From: DAOUET01 sp034430155
GTDB lineage: Bacteria > Chloroflexota > Anaerolineae > Anaerolineales > UBA4823
Reading direction: 5' to 3'
Length of the DNA: 13,530 bases
NCBI GenBank assembly: GCA_034430155.1
Contig: DAOUET010000101.1
Location: 1 to 13,530 of the forward strand
The translations under genes were made by a program, and so were the position numbers. Within the stretch, counting starts at the first letter, position 1. Every line of letters starts with the position of its first letter. Of this stretch, positions 1 through 5,237 are shown piece after piece. The notes under the pieces are model-generated. The model searched no databases. It was not told where the DNA came from and saw only the letters and a list, made by a program, of their open reading frames with translations.

Positions 1-37
1 CGACTTGCAGCAACTCTCGTTTGCTCCGTTGACTCAT
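1..37 (-). CDS. N-terminal end of an IS transposase (integrase-type), runs off left edge
   Basis: Only the first 12 codons are inside the window. They read MSQRSKRELLQV, which resembles the conserved start (M-S-x-x-S-K-R-E-L-L) that I recall for integrase-type transposases of IS481-like or ISNCY elements; that match is from memory. A strong ribosome binding site, GGAGGGAG on the minus strand (44-51), lies 6 nt before the ATG at 37-35. A second ATG directly upstream (40-38) is only 3 nt from that site and is less likely to be used. The direct repeats just upstream fit an insertion sequence end. The catalytic domain is outside the window, so neither family nor integrity can be judged. Confidence 0.5.
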   Translation of the reverse strand, partial: MSQRSKRELLQV

Positions 38-75
38 CATGAGCTCCCTCCAGCGAAGACCGAAATTCGCTGTAG

Positions 76-132
76 AGTAACATCTTTTTTGAGGCAACGT
101 TACTTTCTAAAGTAAGATTTTTTATGAGGCAA
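76..132 (+). repeat. Two 22-nt direct repeats with an intervening palindrome
   Basis: Positions 76-97 and 111-132 match at 19 of 22 bases. Both begin AGTAA, have a T-rich core and end TGAGGCAA, and their starts are 35 bp apart. Between them, TTACTTT (100-106) and AAAGTAA (109-115) form a 7-bp inverted repeat around 2 nt. Repeats of this kind next to a transposase start are plausible transposase binding sites. Confidence 0.6.
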
Positions 133-164
133 TTCGCTCCTCGGGTGTGGAAAAAGCTCTGTAG

Positions 165-170
165 TATAAT
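165..170 (+). promoter_or_regulatory. -10 box for the Lys/Gly peptide gene
   Basis: A perfect TATAAT lies 56 bp before the ATG at 227. No good -35 box is seen 16-18 bp upstream. Transcription would start near 177 and give a leader of about 50 nt. The promoter sits just outside the IS end, so insertion may have created or altered it. Confidence 0.45.
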
Positions 171-226
171 GAAACTTAACTATTGGCATACCCGAGAGAT
201 AGACTGGTCATTGAAAGGAGAAAATC

Positions 227-307
227 ATGGCCAATAAGGCGAATGGGAAAAAGAAGAAAGGTGATAAAGGCAAGAAGGACAAAAAGGGTAAAAAGGGCAA
301 GAAATAA
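227..307 (+). CDS. 26-residue lysine/glycine-rich basic peptide
   Basis: This is a very short reading frame with all the marks of a real gene. AAAGGAG (214-220) sits 6 nt before the ATG, a perfect -10 box lies upstream, and a textbook terminator begins 20 nt after the stop. The product starts MANKANGKKKKGDKGKKDKK and ends in more GK repeats. It has 14 Lys, 5 Gly and 2 Asp in 26 residues, so a net charge near +12, and almost no hydrophobic residues. It should be unfolded and could bind nucleic acid, ribosomes or another polyanion. I recognise no named family. The composition recalls Lys-rich tails of DNA-binding or ribosomal proteins, but no folded domain precedes it. The low-complexity sequence could arise by chance, but the complete set of expression signals argues against that. 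Confidence 0.6.
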   Translation: MANKANGKKKKGDKGKKDKKGKKGKK

Positions 308-326
308 GAAATCCTAACTATAATTG

Positions 327-359
327 AAAAAACCCCAACCATATGTGTTGGGGTTTTTT
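327..359 (+). terminator. Strong intrinsic terminator after the peptide gene
   Basis: CCCCAAC (333-339) pairs with GTTGGGG (347-353) around a 7-nt loop. The stem is flanked by six A (327-332) and six T (354-359), which extend it to 13 bp. The A/T symmetry means it could also work on the minus strand. Confidence 0.9.
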
Positions 360-467
360 CTAAGGCAAGCTTTTATGCAATAATCGTATTCGATCTGACG
401 GAAGTTCATCCGTCATAATCTGCCGAGATCAAATCAGTTTCTTTGGATTGATCGAAAAGTGAGAAAC

Positions 468-525
468 GCCCCACCTCCACAGGATACAAAGAGAGCGAAT
501 CACCAATTGCTATCCGAGGTGGGGC
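468..525 (-). terminator. Long-loop hairpin, probable terminator of the 64-residue gene
   Basis: GCCCCACCTC (468-477) and GAGGTGGGGC (516-525) form a perfect 10-bp inverted repeat around a 38-nt loop, about 100 nt past the stop of the minus-strand gene at 625. The T-rich tails are only moderate on both strands (TTTAATTT on plus, GTTTCTCACTTTT on minus), so a regulatory RNA hairpin is possible. The gene-free stretch 308-624 holds only this element and the terminator at 327-359. Confidence 0.5.
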
Positions 526-624
526 TTTAATTTGCTCTAGCTTTATAAAATTAGCAAGGAATTACAAAACGTGCAATACTCGGCAATGTTGAGGTTAGGT
601 GCCCTTAAAATATCAATTCGTTGG

Positions 625-819
625 TTATTTACGTTTGAGAACCGGGAGCCCGTTCTTGGTCTCAGAGACTTCATAACCGGCGGGTACTGCATTCAATGCT
701 CCCTCTTTCACGGTCTTGGAGAAGAAATAAAGACTTTGTTGTTTACCGCTCTTGAGGGTCCGCACTTTGGCGTGCAAAAAGTAAGTGGTGCCGCGAGAGT
801 TTTTGTAGCTAAAAGCCAT
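625..819 (-). CDS. Small conserved protein of 64 residues, function unknown
   Basis: The protein begins MAFSYKNSRGTTYFLHAKVR and is rich in Lys, Tyr and Phe with no membrane segment or signal peptide. It resembles a widespread family of about 60-residue bacterial proteins with the pattern Y-x-N-S-[KR]-G-x-x-Y-[YF]-L-H, a central Lys/Gly turn, a YFF/YYF strand and a C-terminal 'GLPVLKK'-like end; this is from memory and no function is known to me. The strand pattern suggests a small beta-sheet protein, and the basic charge would allow nucleic acid binding. AAAGGAGTT on the minus strand (825-833) lies 5-6 nt before the ATG and fixes the start. A promoter (920-948) and a probable terminator (468-525) make it a single-gene unit. 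The plus-strand frame covering it is a shadow. Confidence 0.8.
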   Translation of the reverse strand: MAFSYKNSRGTTYFLHAKVRTLKSGKQQSLYFFSKTVKEGALNAVPAGYEVSETKNGLPVLKRK

Positions 820-919
820 TGTCTAACTCCTTTCTCATCATCTGTGTTGTTTAACTACTGACCGATAACTAATTTATCTGGAAATCACCTAACATGCCGC
901 CCAGAGTAATTATGAATAT

Positions 920-948
920 ACTATACACCGAATATTAGATCAATGCAA
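920..948 (-). promoter_or_regulatory. Promoter for the 64-residue protein gene
   Basis: Read on the minus strand, TTGCAT (948-943), 17 bp, TATAGT (925-920). The -10 matches the sigma-70 consensus at 5 of 6 bases and the -35 at 3 of 6. It lies about 100 bp before the start codon. Confidence 0.4.
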
Positions 949-1157
949 CCCCAAATCTCGTCAAATATTGGTCAAAATAAAGGTCTCTAGATAGATAAAC
1001 ATGCTCAAATAAACCTGAAAAAACCATAGAAGTTACTTTAGGCAATAAAATTAGGTTTTGCCTCACCCACTCCAACATATAATCATGCTGACAACAATAC
1101 ATTTAACGGCAATGGGAGTTGGTAAGTGATTGGTCGCGATAAAACGCGTTGCTCACC

Positions 1158-1186
1158 TTCAAACCACTTCAAAAACCATATATAAT
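1158..1186 (+). promoter_or_regulatory. Sigma-70 promoter of the RHH / two-TM operon
   Basis: TTCAAA (1158-1163), exactly 17 bp, then a perfect TATAAT (1181-1186). Transcription would start near 1193, giving a leader of about 53 nt before the ATG at 1246. Confidence 0.6.
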
Positions 1187-1245
1187 TGGTATAGATTGAA
1201 CGAATAACCAGAACCGAAGCTGACCATTCTGTAGGAGATAATCTT

Positions 1246-1479
1246 ATGGCGAAAATGATGAAACAGATGCCGGAATCCATTCAATATAAAATCAATATAT
1301 CACCAGACCTGTACGAACAACTGCAACAAATCGCTTCTGATCGAAATAGTTCATTTGAAGATGTTATCCGGACCGCCATCAGTTGGCAGTTGTTAGTGGG
1401 TAAGGTCAGGAAGGAAGGGGGGCGGGTTTTGATCGAACAGAAAGAAGGCGAATCTCCAATCGAAGTGTCTGATATCTGA
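1246..1479 (+). CDS. Ribbon-helix-helix (CopG/Arc-like) protein, 77 residues
   Basis: The pattern fits a ribbon-helix-helix fold: a short strand (residues 13-19, QYKINIS), a first helix (20-33, PDLYEQLQQIASDR), a turn with N-S-S-F, and a second helix (about 36-52). RHH proteins usually dimerise and bind operator DNA through the strand, often as antitoxins or autorepressors. Here a C-terminal extension (about 58-72, GGRVLIEQKEGESPIEV) looks like a beta hairpin, as in many stand-alone RHH proteins of unknown role. AGGAG (1233-1237) lies 8 nt before the ATG, which fixes the start, and a sigma-70 promoter is just upstream. The stop is 14 nt before the next gene, so both are one operon. The partner is a membrane protein rather than an obvious toxin enzyme, so an antitoxin role is only a guess. 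Confidence 0.8.
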   Translation: MAKMMKQMPESIQYKINISPDLYEQLQQIASDRNSSFEDVIRTAISWQLLVGKVRKEGGRVLIEQKEGESPIEVSDI

Positions 1480-1493
1480 AAGGATGTTAGATT

Positions 1494-1865
1494 ATGCCTC
1501 CAGACGCTAATCCCGAAAGCCGGCGAGTAGAAGATCTGCTCAAAGAGTATGATTTACAACCTGTAGAGCCGAAAACATTCTCTGCCGAAGAGATACTCAC
1601 ATCTGCCAGACGTCCAGTAGTGGCCTCTTTCATAACCAAAGCGCTTACCTGGCTATTTGTTGGACAGATGGCTTTCATCACGGTCGCCTATGTGGTCACC
1701 ATCTTGATCACCAGTGGAAATCCCAACATTCAAAGCCAGACCACCCAAGCTCTATTAGAAAGTGTCAAGACGATTATACCGGTCACGACGACACTTTTAG
1801 GTGTTGTAATCGGCTTTTACTTCCGGGAGGAATCCACTCAGGAAAATAAAGCACCAGAGGGCTGA
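1494..1865 (+). CDS. Two-transmembrane protein, 123 residues, function unknown
   Basis: A soluble, charged N-terminal part (1-45) contains an acidic helix (RVEDLLKEYD). It is followed by a first membrane helix (about 50-73), a short outside loop (GNPNIQSQTTQ) and a second membrane helix (about 93-111, ending LLGVVIGFYFRE) with a short polar tail. No signal peptide or catalytic motif is seen. AAAGGA near 1478-1483 overlaps the end of the upstream gene and supplies the ribosome binding site, so translation of the two is probably linked. The N-terminal domain could contact the RHH protein or another cytosolic partner while the helical hairpin sits in the membrane. Small hairpin membrane proteins include holins, toxins and scaffold subunits; nothing here decides between them. 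Confidence 0.8.
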   Translation: MPPDANPESRRVEDLLKEYDLQPVEPKTFSAEEILTSARRPVVASFITKALTWLFVGQMAFITVAYVVTILITSGNPNIQSQTTQALLESVKTIIPVTTTLLGVVIGFYFREESTQENKAPEG

Positions 1866-1882
1866 TACTGCAGAGGGTGGGT

Positions 1883-1980
1883 GATTTAAGAAGATTTATC
1901 TTAAGAGTATGATTTGGGAGCCAAGGTATCCAGAATTTCTACCCGCGGCACTTTTTCTTAAATCGATATCTTAATACTCT
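1883..1980. repeat. Two interleaved inverted repeats after the RHH operon
   Basis: GATTTAAGAA (1883-1892) is complementary to TTCTTAAATC (1955-1964), and AGAGTAT (1904-1910) to ATACTCT (1974-1980). The arms alternate A-B-A'-B' instead of nesting, so in RNA they could form either of two hairpins or a pseudoknot, not one long stem. TATCTTAA also occurs directly at 1897-1904 and 1967-1974. This may be the operon's 3' end, but there is no clear T tract. Confidence 0.4.
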
Positions 1981-2031
1981 CCCCCGAAATCTTGGGTTTC
2001 TAATATAAATAACTACCTATTTAGATTTAAT

Positions 2032-2074
2032 AGATAGCCCATCCTGTTCGAGAGCTTTTAAGGCCAGGCTATCT
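2032..2074 (-). terminator. Possible weak terminator overlapping the lipoprotein stop
   Basis: AGATAGCC (2032-2039) pairs with GGCTATCT (2067-2074) around 27 nt. On the minus strand it is followed by the AT-rich ATTAAATCTAAATAGG but no run of T. It spans the stop codon of the lipoprotein gene. Confidence 0.3.
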
Positions 2075-2858
2075 CTACGGGGTCTGTGTAGCCATGTTTT
2101 TCTACGGTGTAGAGCAATCCCCCAGAATCTCCTGAACATCCGCTCTCGTCTGTAAACTCATAAGAAGTATCATCCGTATGAACGGCAATCATAAGCAAAC
2201 TGCCATTCTGACATACGGTCGCCTCGATCAAGTAACCCCGGTCATCATCCTTTGTCATCCAAACCCTATCCCATGAGACAATAACGCGATCACCATCCCT
2301 TACCGCGCTGACATCCTGGGGAGGTCCATACAGGGTAGCATGGGGTAGCTTGGACCGGACTACCTTTACTGTAAAGATATCTCCCTGAATGGCAACCACT
2401 GAAGCAGAAATCCAGCAGTGTCTTTCAAGATCCTCTGGTTTGATCCAAAGCCAGCTGCCAGAATAATTGCGTCCGTGTATCTCCGCATGGTCTCCTTTAT
2501 ACATACCAGAGGAGTAGAGATATGCTGTGCCCGGTCCATAGCGGCAATTCGCTTGCATTTGAACGATCACATCAGGAAATTCAAAGGTAGGTGTCGGGGT
2601 AATCGTTGGCGTTGGAGTCGTAGTAGGGATAGGTGTTTTGCTTGGCTTCCTGGTAGCTGTGTGACTTGCCGTTGGAACAGGAGTATCTGTCGAGATTGGG
2701 GTAGAAGATGGTCTAAAGCCTTCACTTTCCTTAGGGTAAGGTGAAATCGCGGTAGGAGTAATTAATAAGAACGATTGACTACATCCTGCTATTGCTATAG
2801 AAACTGAAACAATAATCCAGGCAACCAGTAGGGATGATTGATACCATTTGTTCTTCAT
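2058..2858 (-). CDS. Secreted lipoprotein with Thr/Pro linker, SH3-like and fibronectin-like domains
   Basis: The signal sequence (1-25) ends in a lipobox, A-I-A-G-C, with Cys26 as the lipidation site. A long Thr/Pro/Ser-rich linker follows (about 35-92, with TPTPTITPTPT), which should hold the rest away from the membrane. Residues about 97-155 look like a bacterial SH3-type domain (CRYGPGTAY at 105-113, SWLWIK and HCWI later), with Cys105 and Cys148 possibly bonded. Residues about 178-266 look like a fibronectin type III domain (VSWDRV; GYLIEATVCQNG; a second Cys pair 216/241). Both domains bind ligands or cell wall in other proteins; no enzyme motif is present. The minus-strand leader has GAGG 5 nt before the ATG. 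The gene has its own promoter (2942-2970). The architecture is typical of Anaerolineae surface proteins. Confidence 0.88.
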   Translation of the reverse strand: MKNKWYQSSLLVAWIIVSVSIAIAGCSQSFLLITPTAISPYPKESEGFRPSSTPISTDTPVPTASHTATRKPSKTPIPTTTPTPTITPTPTFEFPDVIVQMQANCRYGPGTAYLYSSGMYKGDHAEIHGRNYSGSWLWIKPEDLERHCWISASVVAIQGDIFTVKVVRSKLPHATLYGPPQDVSAVRDGDRVIVSWDRVWMTKDDDRGYLIEATVCQNGSLLMIAVHTDDTSYEFTDESGCSGDSGGLLYTVEKHGYTDPVEIAWP

Positions 2859-2941
2859 AAAGCCTCAAAAGGTGGGTGCAAAACAGCTCTTGTCGGGGAC
2901 GGATAATTGCGTCGCCACAGTTCTTCTAGAACTTGGGCAAA

Positions 2942-2970
2942 ATCATAGTCCGATTTTGATTAAATTTCAA
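2942..2970 (-). promoter_or_regulatory. Sigma-70 promoter of the lipoprotein gene
   Basis: On the minus strand: TTGAAA (2970-2965), exactly 17 bp, TATGAT (2947-2942). Each box matches the consensus at 5 of 6 positions. The leader before the ATG at 2858 would be about 75-80 nt. Confidence 0.7.
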
Positions 2971-3007
2971 CCAGGGAATCGATTAACGAAAGGTTAACTT
3001 CCTGGTT
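2969..3007 (-). repeat. Nested hairpin abutting the lipoprotein promoter
   Basis: AACCAGG (2969-2975) pairs with CCTGGTT (3001-3007); inside it TTAAC (2983-2987) pairs with GTTAA (2993-2997) around GAAAG. It overlaps the -35 box by two bases. It may be a terminator separating hpt from the lipoprotein gene, or an operator. On the minus strand it is followed by AT-rich sequence without a T run. Confidence 0.45.
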
Positions 3008-3014
3008 AGAACAA

Positions 3015-3061
3015 GGGGGATCTAACTTGCTTCTTATCTGGTTGCTCTTTCTTTATCCCCC
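3015..3061 (-). repeat. 7-bp G/C inverted repeat downstream of hpt
   Basis: GGGGGAT (3015-3021) pairs with ATCCCCC (3055-3061) around a 33-nt loop. No T tract follows on either strand, so a terminator role is uncertain. Confidence 0.3.
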
Positions 3062-3170
3062 GAGAGTTAATAGCAAATAGTTGAAATCACTAAACCTATT
3101 CCAATTTGAATTCCCCACAACCCGACACCGACATTGAAATTGCCTGATCCACCTTGGAGAGTGGAGAGAT

Positions 3171-3710
3171 TCAATCCATTTTTAATTCAGCAATATATGG
3201 CAAAGTCCTATGGCGGTCGGCGTAATCCAAGCCATAACCAACCACCCACACATCCGGTATTTCGAAGCCGAGATAGTCAATGGGCACATCCTCCGGATGA
3301 TGCTTTCTATCCTTCTTAACCATCACGCAAGTTCGCAGAGAGGCCGGATTTCGTCCTTTCAGGATGCGGTGGAGATATTTCAGGGTCTGTCCGGTGTCGA
3401 CAATGTCTTCAACGATCAGGACGTGCTGATCATCGATAGGTTCACGCAAATCCATGATTATGCGCACAGCGCCGGAAGTGCTTGTTTTGCCATAGCTGGA
3501 GAGTGCCATGAAATCAACGATGTGAGGAACTTTTAACTGGCGAGTTAAATCGGCCAGAAAAATAAACGCCCCTTTAAGGATGCCAATCAGATAGAGCTTG
3601 TCAACACCACTGTAATCATGGGAAATTTGGTTAGCCATCTCAATAACTCGTCTCTGGATCTTTTCAGAGGGGATAAGAATTCTGGCGAGGTCTGAATTTG
3701 CTGTCTCCAT
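3171..3710 (-). CDS. hpt: Hypoxanthine phosphoribosyltransferase
   Basis: Cytosolic purine salvage enzyme: joins hypoxanthine (often also guanine) to PRPP to give IMP/GMP and pyrophosphate (EC 2.4.2.8). At 179 residues it has the usual family length. The PRPP-binding motif is HVLIVEDIVDTGQT (97-110), with the paired acidic residues E101/D102. The pyrophosphate loop is GILKGAF (43-49), the flexible loop starts SSYG (71-74), and the conserved C-terminal block is GYGLDYADRHRTLPYI (158-173). The frame is open further upstream to a TTG at 3737, but I chose the ATG at 3710 because GAGG lies 5 nt before it and the protein then has the family length. It is transcribed away from the DUF421 gene across a 249-bp gap, so it probably has its own promoter. 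An inverted repeat (3766-3826) lies in that gap. Confidence 0.96.
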   Translation of the reverse strand: METANSDLARILIPSEKIQRRVIEMANQISHDYSGVDKLYLIGILKGAFIFLADLTRQLKVPHIVDFMALSSYGKTSTSGAVRIIMDLREPIDDQHVLIVEDIVDTGQTLKYLHRILKGRNPASLRTCVMVKKDRKHHPEDVPIDYLGFEIPDVWVVGYGLDYADRHRTLPYIAELKMD

Positions 3711-3765
3711 ACTGCCCTCGATAAGTGATTTTTCCAAATTTAATACAACATAAGCTTACCACTTA

Positions 3766-3826
3766 CTATCTGAACAATCTAGCGCTTAGATATATTTTCA
3801 CGGATAATCACAGAAAGGTCAGATAG
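3766..3826. repeat. Spaced inverted repeat upstream of hpt
   Basis: CTATCTGA (3766-3773) and TCAGATAG (3819-3826) are perfect 8-bp complements 45 nt apart. Between them is a small TCTA-GCGCT-TAGA hairpin (3778-3790). They lie 56-116 bp before the hpt start, so they could be paired operator half-sites or a leader stem. No clear sigma-70 promoter was found here. Confidence 0.3.
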
Positions 3827-3959
3827 CCCTATCAGCAGGAGTGAACATCCAAAACACCTGCAATCCTACCATCAGCCTAATTGCATACTTTGTAATCTTT
3901 GATGGGAGATTTTTATTCTTGACTTGCCCATATTTGAGAAATCCAGATTAAAGCCGCCT

Positions 3960-4472
3960 TTATCCGTGACGCAGGAATTTTAATGGTCTCTTGACTCGTT
4001 TGGTATCGGTACCAACCGGCACTACACTGATAGACCCATCGATTTCAAGGACGGCCATTTCAACCTCACCGATTTCCGAAATGCCATGTTCCCGCAATGC
4101 TGTCAAGAGGGTTTCTTCATCCAACCCCTCACGATGCAGATGTTGGGGGATCAATTCGCCATGCAGGATCAAAATCGTGGGAGTACCCTCCACTAGGCGT
4201 CGCAGCCGCGGCCAACGCAAGCGTAATCTTGCCACAATGCTATTCAAGCCCAACAGCACTGCAGCGGCCAAAATCCCCCCAACAAGTGATGTATCGGGAC
4301 CCAGCATGGCATTTTGTACTGCGTTAGCTATGAGCAATAAAACCACCAAATCAAATACGGTCATTTGACCAATCTCGCGTTTGCCCGCCAGGCGCAGGCC
4401 AATCAAAATCGTGAGATAAATCAATACAGTCCGAATTACGATGTACCAGGCAGGAATTCCAAAGGTAAACAT
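3960..4472 (-). CDS. DUF421 / YetF-like membrane protein
   Basis: The 170-residue protein has three predicted membrane helices (about 8-29, 37-56, 60-82), then a soluble domain (about 90-170). The GKREIGQMTVFDLVVLLLIAN block (begins at residue 30) is the family signature, with charged residues entering the second helix. The soluble part, GTPTILILHGELIPQHLH onward, matches the YetF C-terminal domain, which forms oligomers in known structures. The molecular function of the family is not established; Bacillus members are linked to spore or envelope traits. The length is short compared with many members (200-240 residues), but both halves are present. AGAGGGG lies about 4 nt before the ATG. The start is 25 nt after the rhomboid stop, so the two genes form one operon. 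Confidence 0.9.
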   Translation of the reverse strand: MFTFGIPAWYIVIRTVLIYLTILIGLRLAGKREIGQMTVFDLVVLLLIANAVQNAMLGPDTSLVGGILAAAVLLGLNSIVARLRLRWPRLRRLVEGTPTILILHGELIPQHLHREGLDEETLLTALREHGISEIGEVEMAVLEIDGSISVVPVGTDTKRVKRPLKFLRHG

Positions 4473-4497
4473 CAGCCCCTCTGCAAGAGGATAAAAT

Positions 4498-5166
4498 CTA
4501 CGAGTTTCCTAATCCCTGAGCTCGGCGTCGCTGGCGCGTTTCAAAAAACCTGACAGTGAGGGCTCCAAAAATAAAACCGCCAATATGCGCCATAAAGGCA
4601 ACCCCTCCAGCTTGGGAAGGTTGAGCCAGTGCTCCAACTTCGCTGAACAATTGGATCACAAACCATAACCCGACCAGTAGAACAGCCGGTATCATGGTGA
4701 TATCTATAAACCAACCGATAATCAACACGGTACGAATACGGTCACGAGGATAAGTGATCAAGAATCCCCCCATCACTGCTGCGATTGCTCCGCTGGCCCC
4801 CAGGTTTGGAATGGTGGAATTAGGTATGATAAAAACCTGCGCCAGCATAGCCACCACCCCCCCCAGCAAGTAAAAACCCAGAAAACGGATTGGACCCATC
4901 ACATCCTCGATTTCGGGGCCAAATACCCAGAAGAAAAGCATATTTCCCAGGATATGCAGCCAGCCAGCGTGCATAAACATGGCGGTAAAAATGGTAATCC
5001 AATCGTGCCCAGCTACAATTTTGGCTGGCACCATCGACCAGCGCTCGATAAAAGAGTTTCCTCCTGCCAACTCGAGCAAGAAGGCAAAGAAATTAGCAGT
5101 GATAATTAGTGTTGTGACGATCGGAAAGTGAACTGGTCGCCGTGATGCATCGCTTAAGGGGATCAT
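4498..5166 (-). CDS. Rhomboid-family intramembrane serine protease
   Basis: This polytopic membrane protease (222 residues, about six membrane helices) cuts substrate proteins within or near the membrane. The catalytic Ser is S125 in GASGAIAAVMG and the catalytic His is H194 in AHIGGF, forming the Ser-His dyad. H71 and N75 in HILGNMLFF match the oxyanion-stabilising H-x-x-x-N of GlpG. The GWLH and GPEIED segments are also typical. There is no extra N-terminal domain and no lost motif, so it should be active. No strong ribosome binding site is seen (GGAA lies 8 nt upstream). An extended -10 lies about 35 bp before the start. The downstream YetF-like gene is in the same operon, which may suggest shared work at the membrane, but no substrate can be inferred. 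Confidence 0.95.
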   Translation of the reverse strand: MIPLSDASRRPVHFPIVTTLIITANFFAFLLELAGGNSFIERWSMVPAKIVAGHDWITIFTAMFMHAGWLHILGNMLFFWVFGPEIEDVMGPIRFLGFYLLGGVVAMLAQVFIIPNSTIPNLGASGAIAAVMGGFLITYPRDRIRTVLIIGWFIDITMIPAVLLVGLWFVIQLFSEVGALAQPSQAGGVAFMAHIGGFIFGALTVRFFETRQRRRAQGLGNS

Positions 5167-5199
5167 CTTGTCAATTCCATTGAACTTCTCCGTTGGACG

Positions 5200-5230
5200 A
5201 TATTACCAAAAAAATTGCCACTTGTGTAAA
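5200..5230 (-). promoter_or_regulatory. Possible promoter of the rhomboid operon
   Basis: On the minus strand: TTTACA (5230-5225), a long 19-bp spacer with seven T, then TAATAT (5205-5200) preceded by TGG, an extended -10. The wide spacer lowers confidence. Confidence 0.35.
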
Positions 5231-5237
5231 GATCGGA

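Larger units (their letters stand above)
1..132 (-). mobile_element. Terminal part of an insertion sequence
   Basis: This stretch combines the start of a probable transposase gene (minus strand) with an upstream region carrying two copies of a 22-nt direct repeat and a short palindrome (100-115). That is the layout of an IS end, where the transposase binds repeated sites outside its own gene. The outer boundary is inferred: the second repeat ends ...GAGGCAA at 132, but the true terminus could extend to about 150. No target-site duplication can be checked because the other end is outside the window. Confidence 0.45.
820..1245. other. Divergent intergenic region with two promoters
   Basis: No gene is seen here. 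The AT-rich stretch separates the minus-strand small gene (ending 819) from the plus-strand RHH operon (starting 1246) and carries a promoter for each. A further TATAAT at 1078-1083 lacks a convincing -35. A weak hairpin pairs AGGCAA (1040-1045) with TTGCCT (1058-1063). Confidence 0.6.
2859..3170. other. Intergenic region between hpt and the lipoprotein gene
   Basis: No gene is seen. It holds the lipoprotein promoter (2942-2970), a nested hairpin directly upstream of it (2969-3007) and a second inverted repeat (3015-3061). Both hairpins lie 110-200 nt past the hpt stop and may end hpt transcripts. The short plus-strand frame at 3134-3319 has no ribosome binding site and runs into hpt. Confidence 0.6.

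Noticed and set aside
571..861. Plus-strand open frame of 96 codons
   Set aside because: It covers the minus-strand 64-residue gene, which has a strong ribosome binding site, promoter and recognisable family pattern; the plus frame has none and starts with a rare codon.
1040..1063. Hairpin AGGCAA/TTGCCT resembling the GAGGCAA repeats of the IS end
   Set aside because: Only a few bases are shared and the surrounding sequence does not align, so a second IS end is not supported.
1083..1280. Minus-strand open frame of 65 codons
   Set aside because: It overlaps the promoter and start of the RHH gene, with no ribosome binding site and no protein-like pattern.
3711..3737. Nine-codon N-terminal extension of hpt from a TTG start
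   Set aside because: The ATG at 3710 has a properly spaced GAGG and gives the normal family length.
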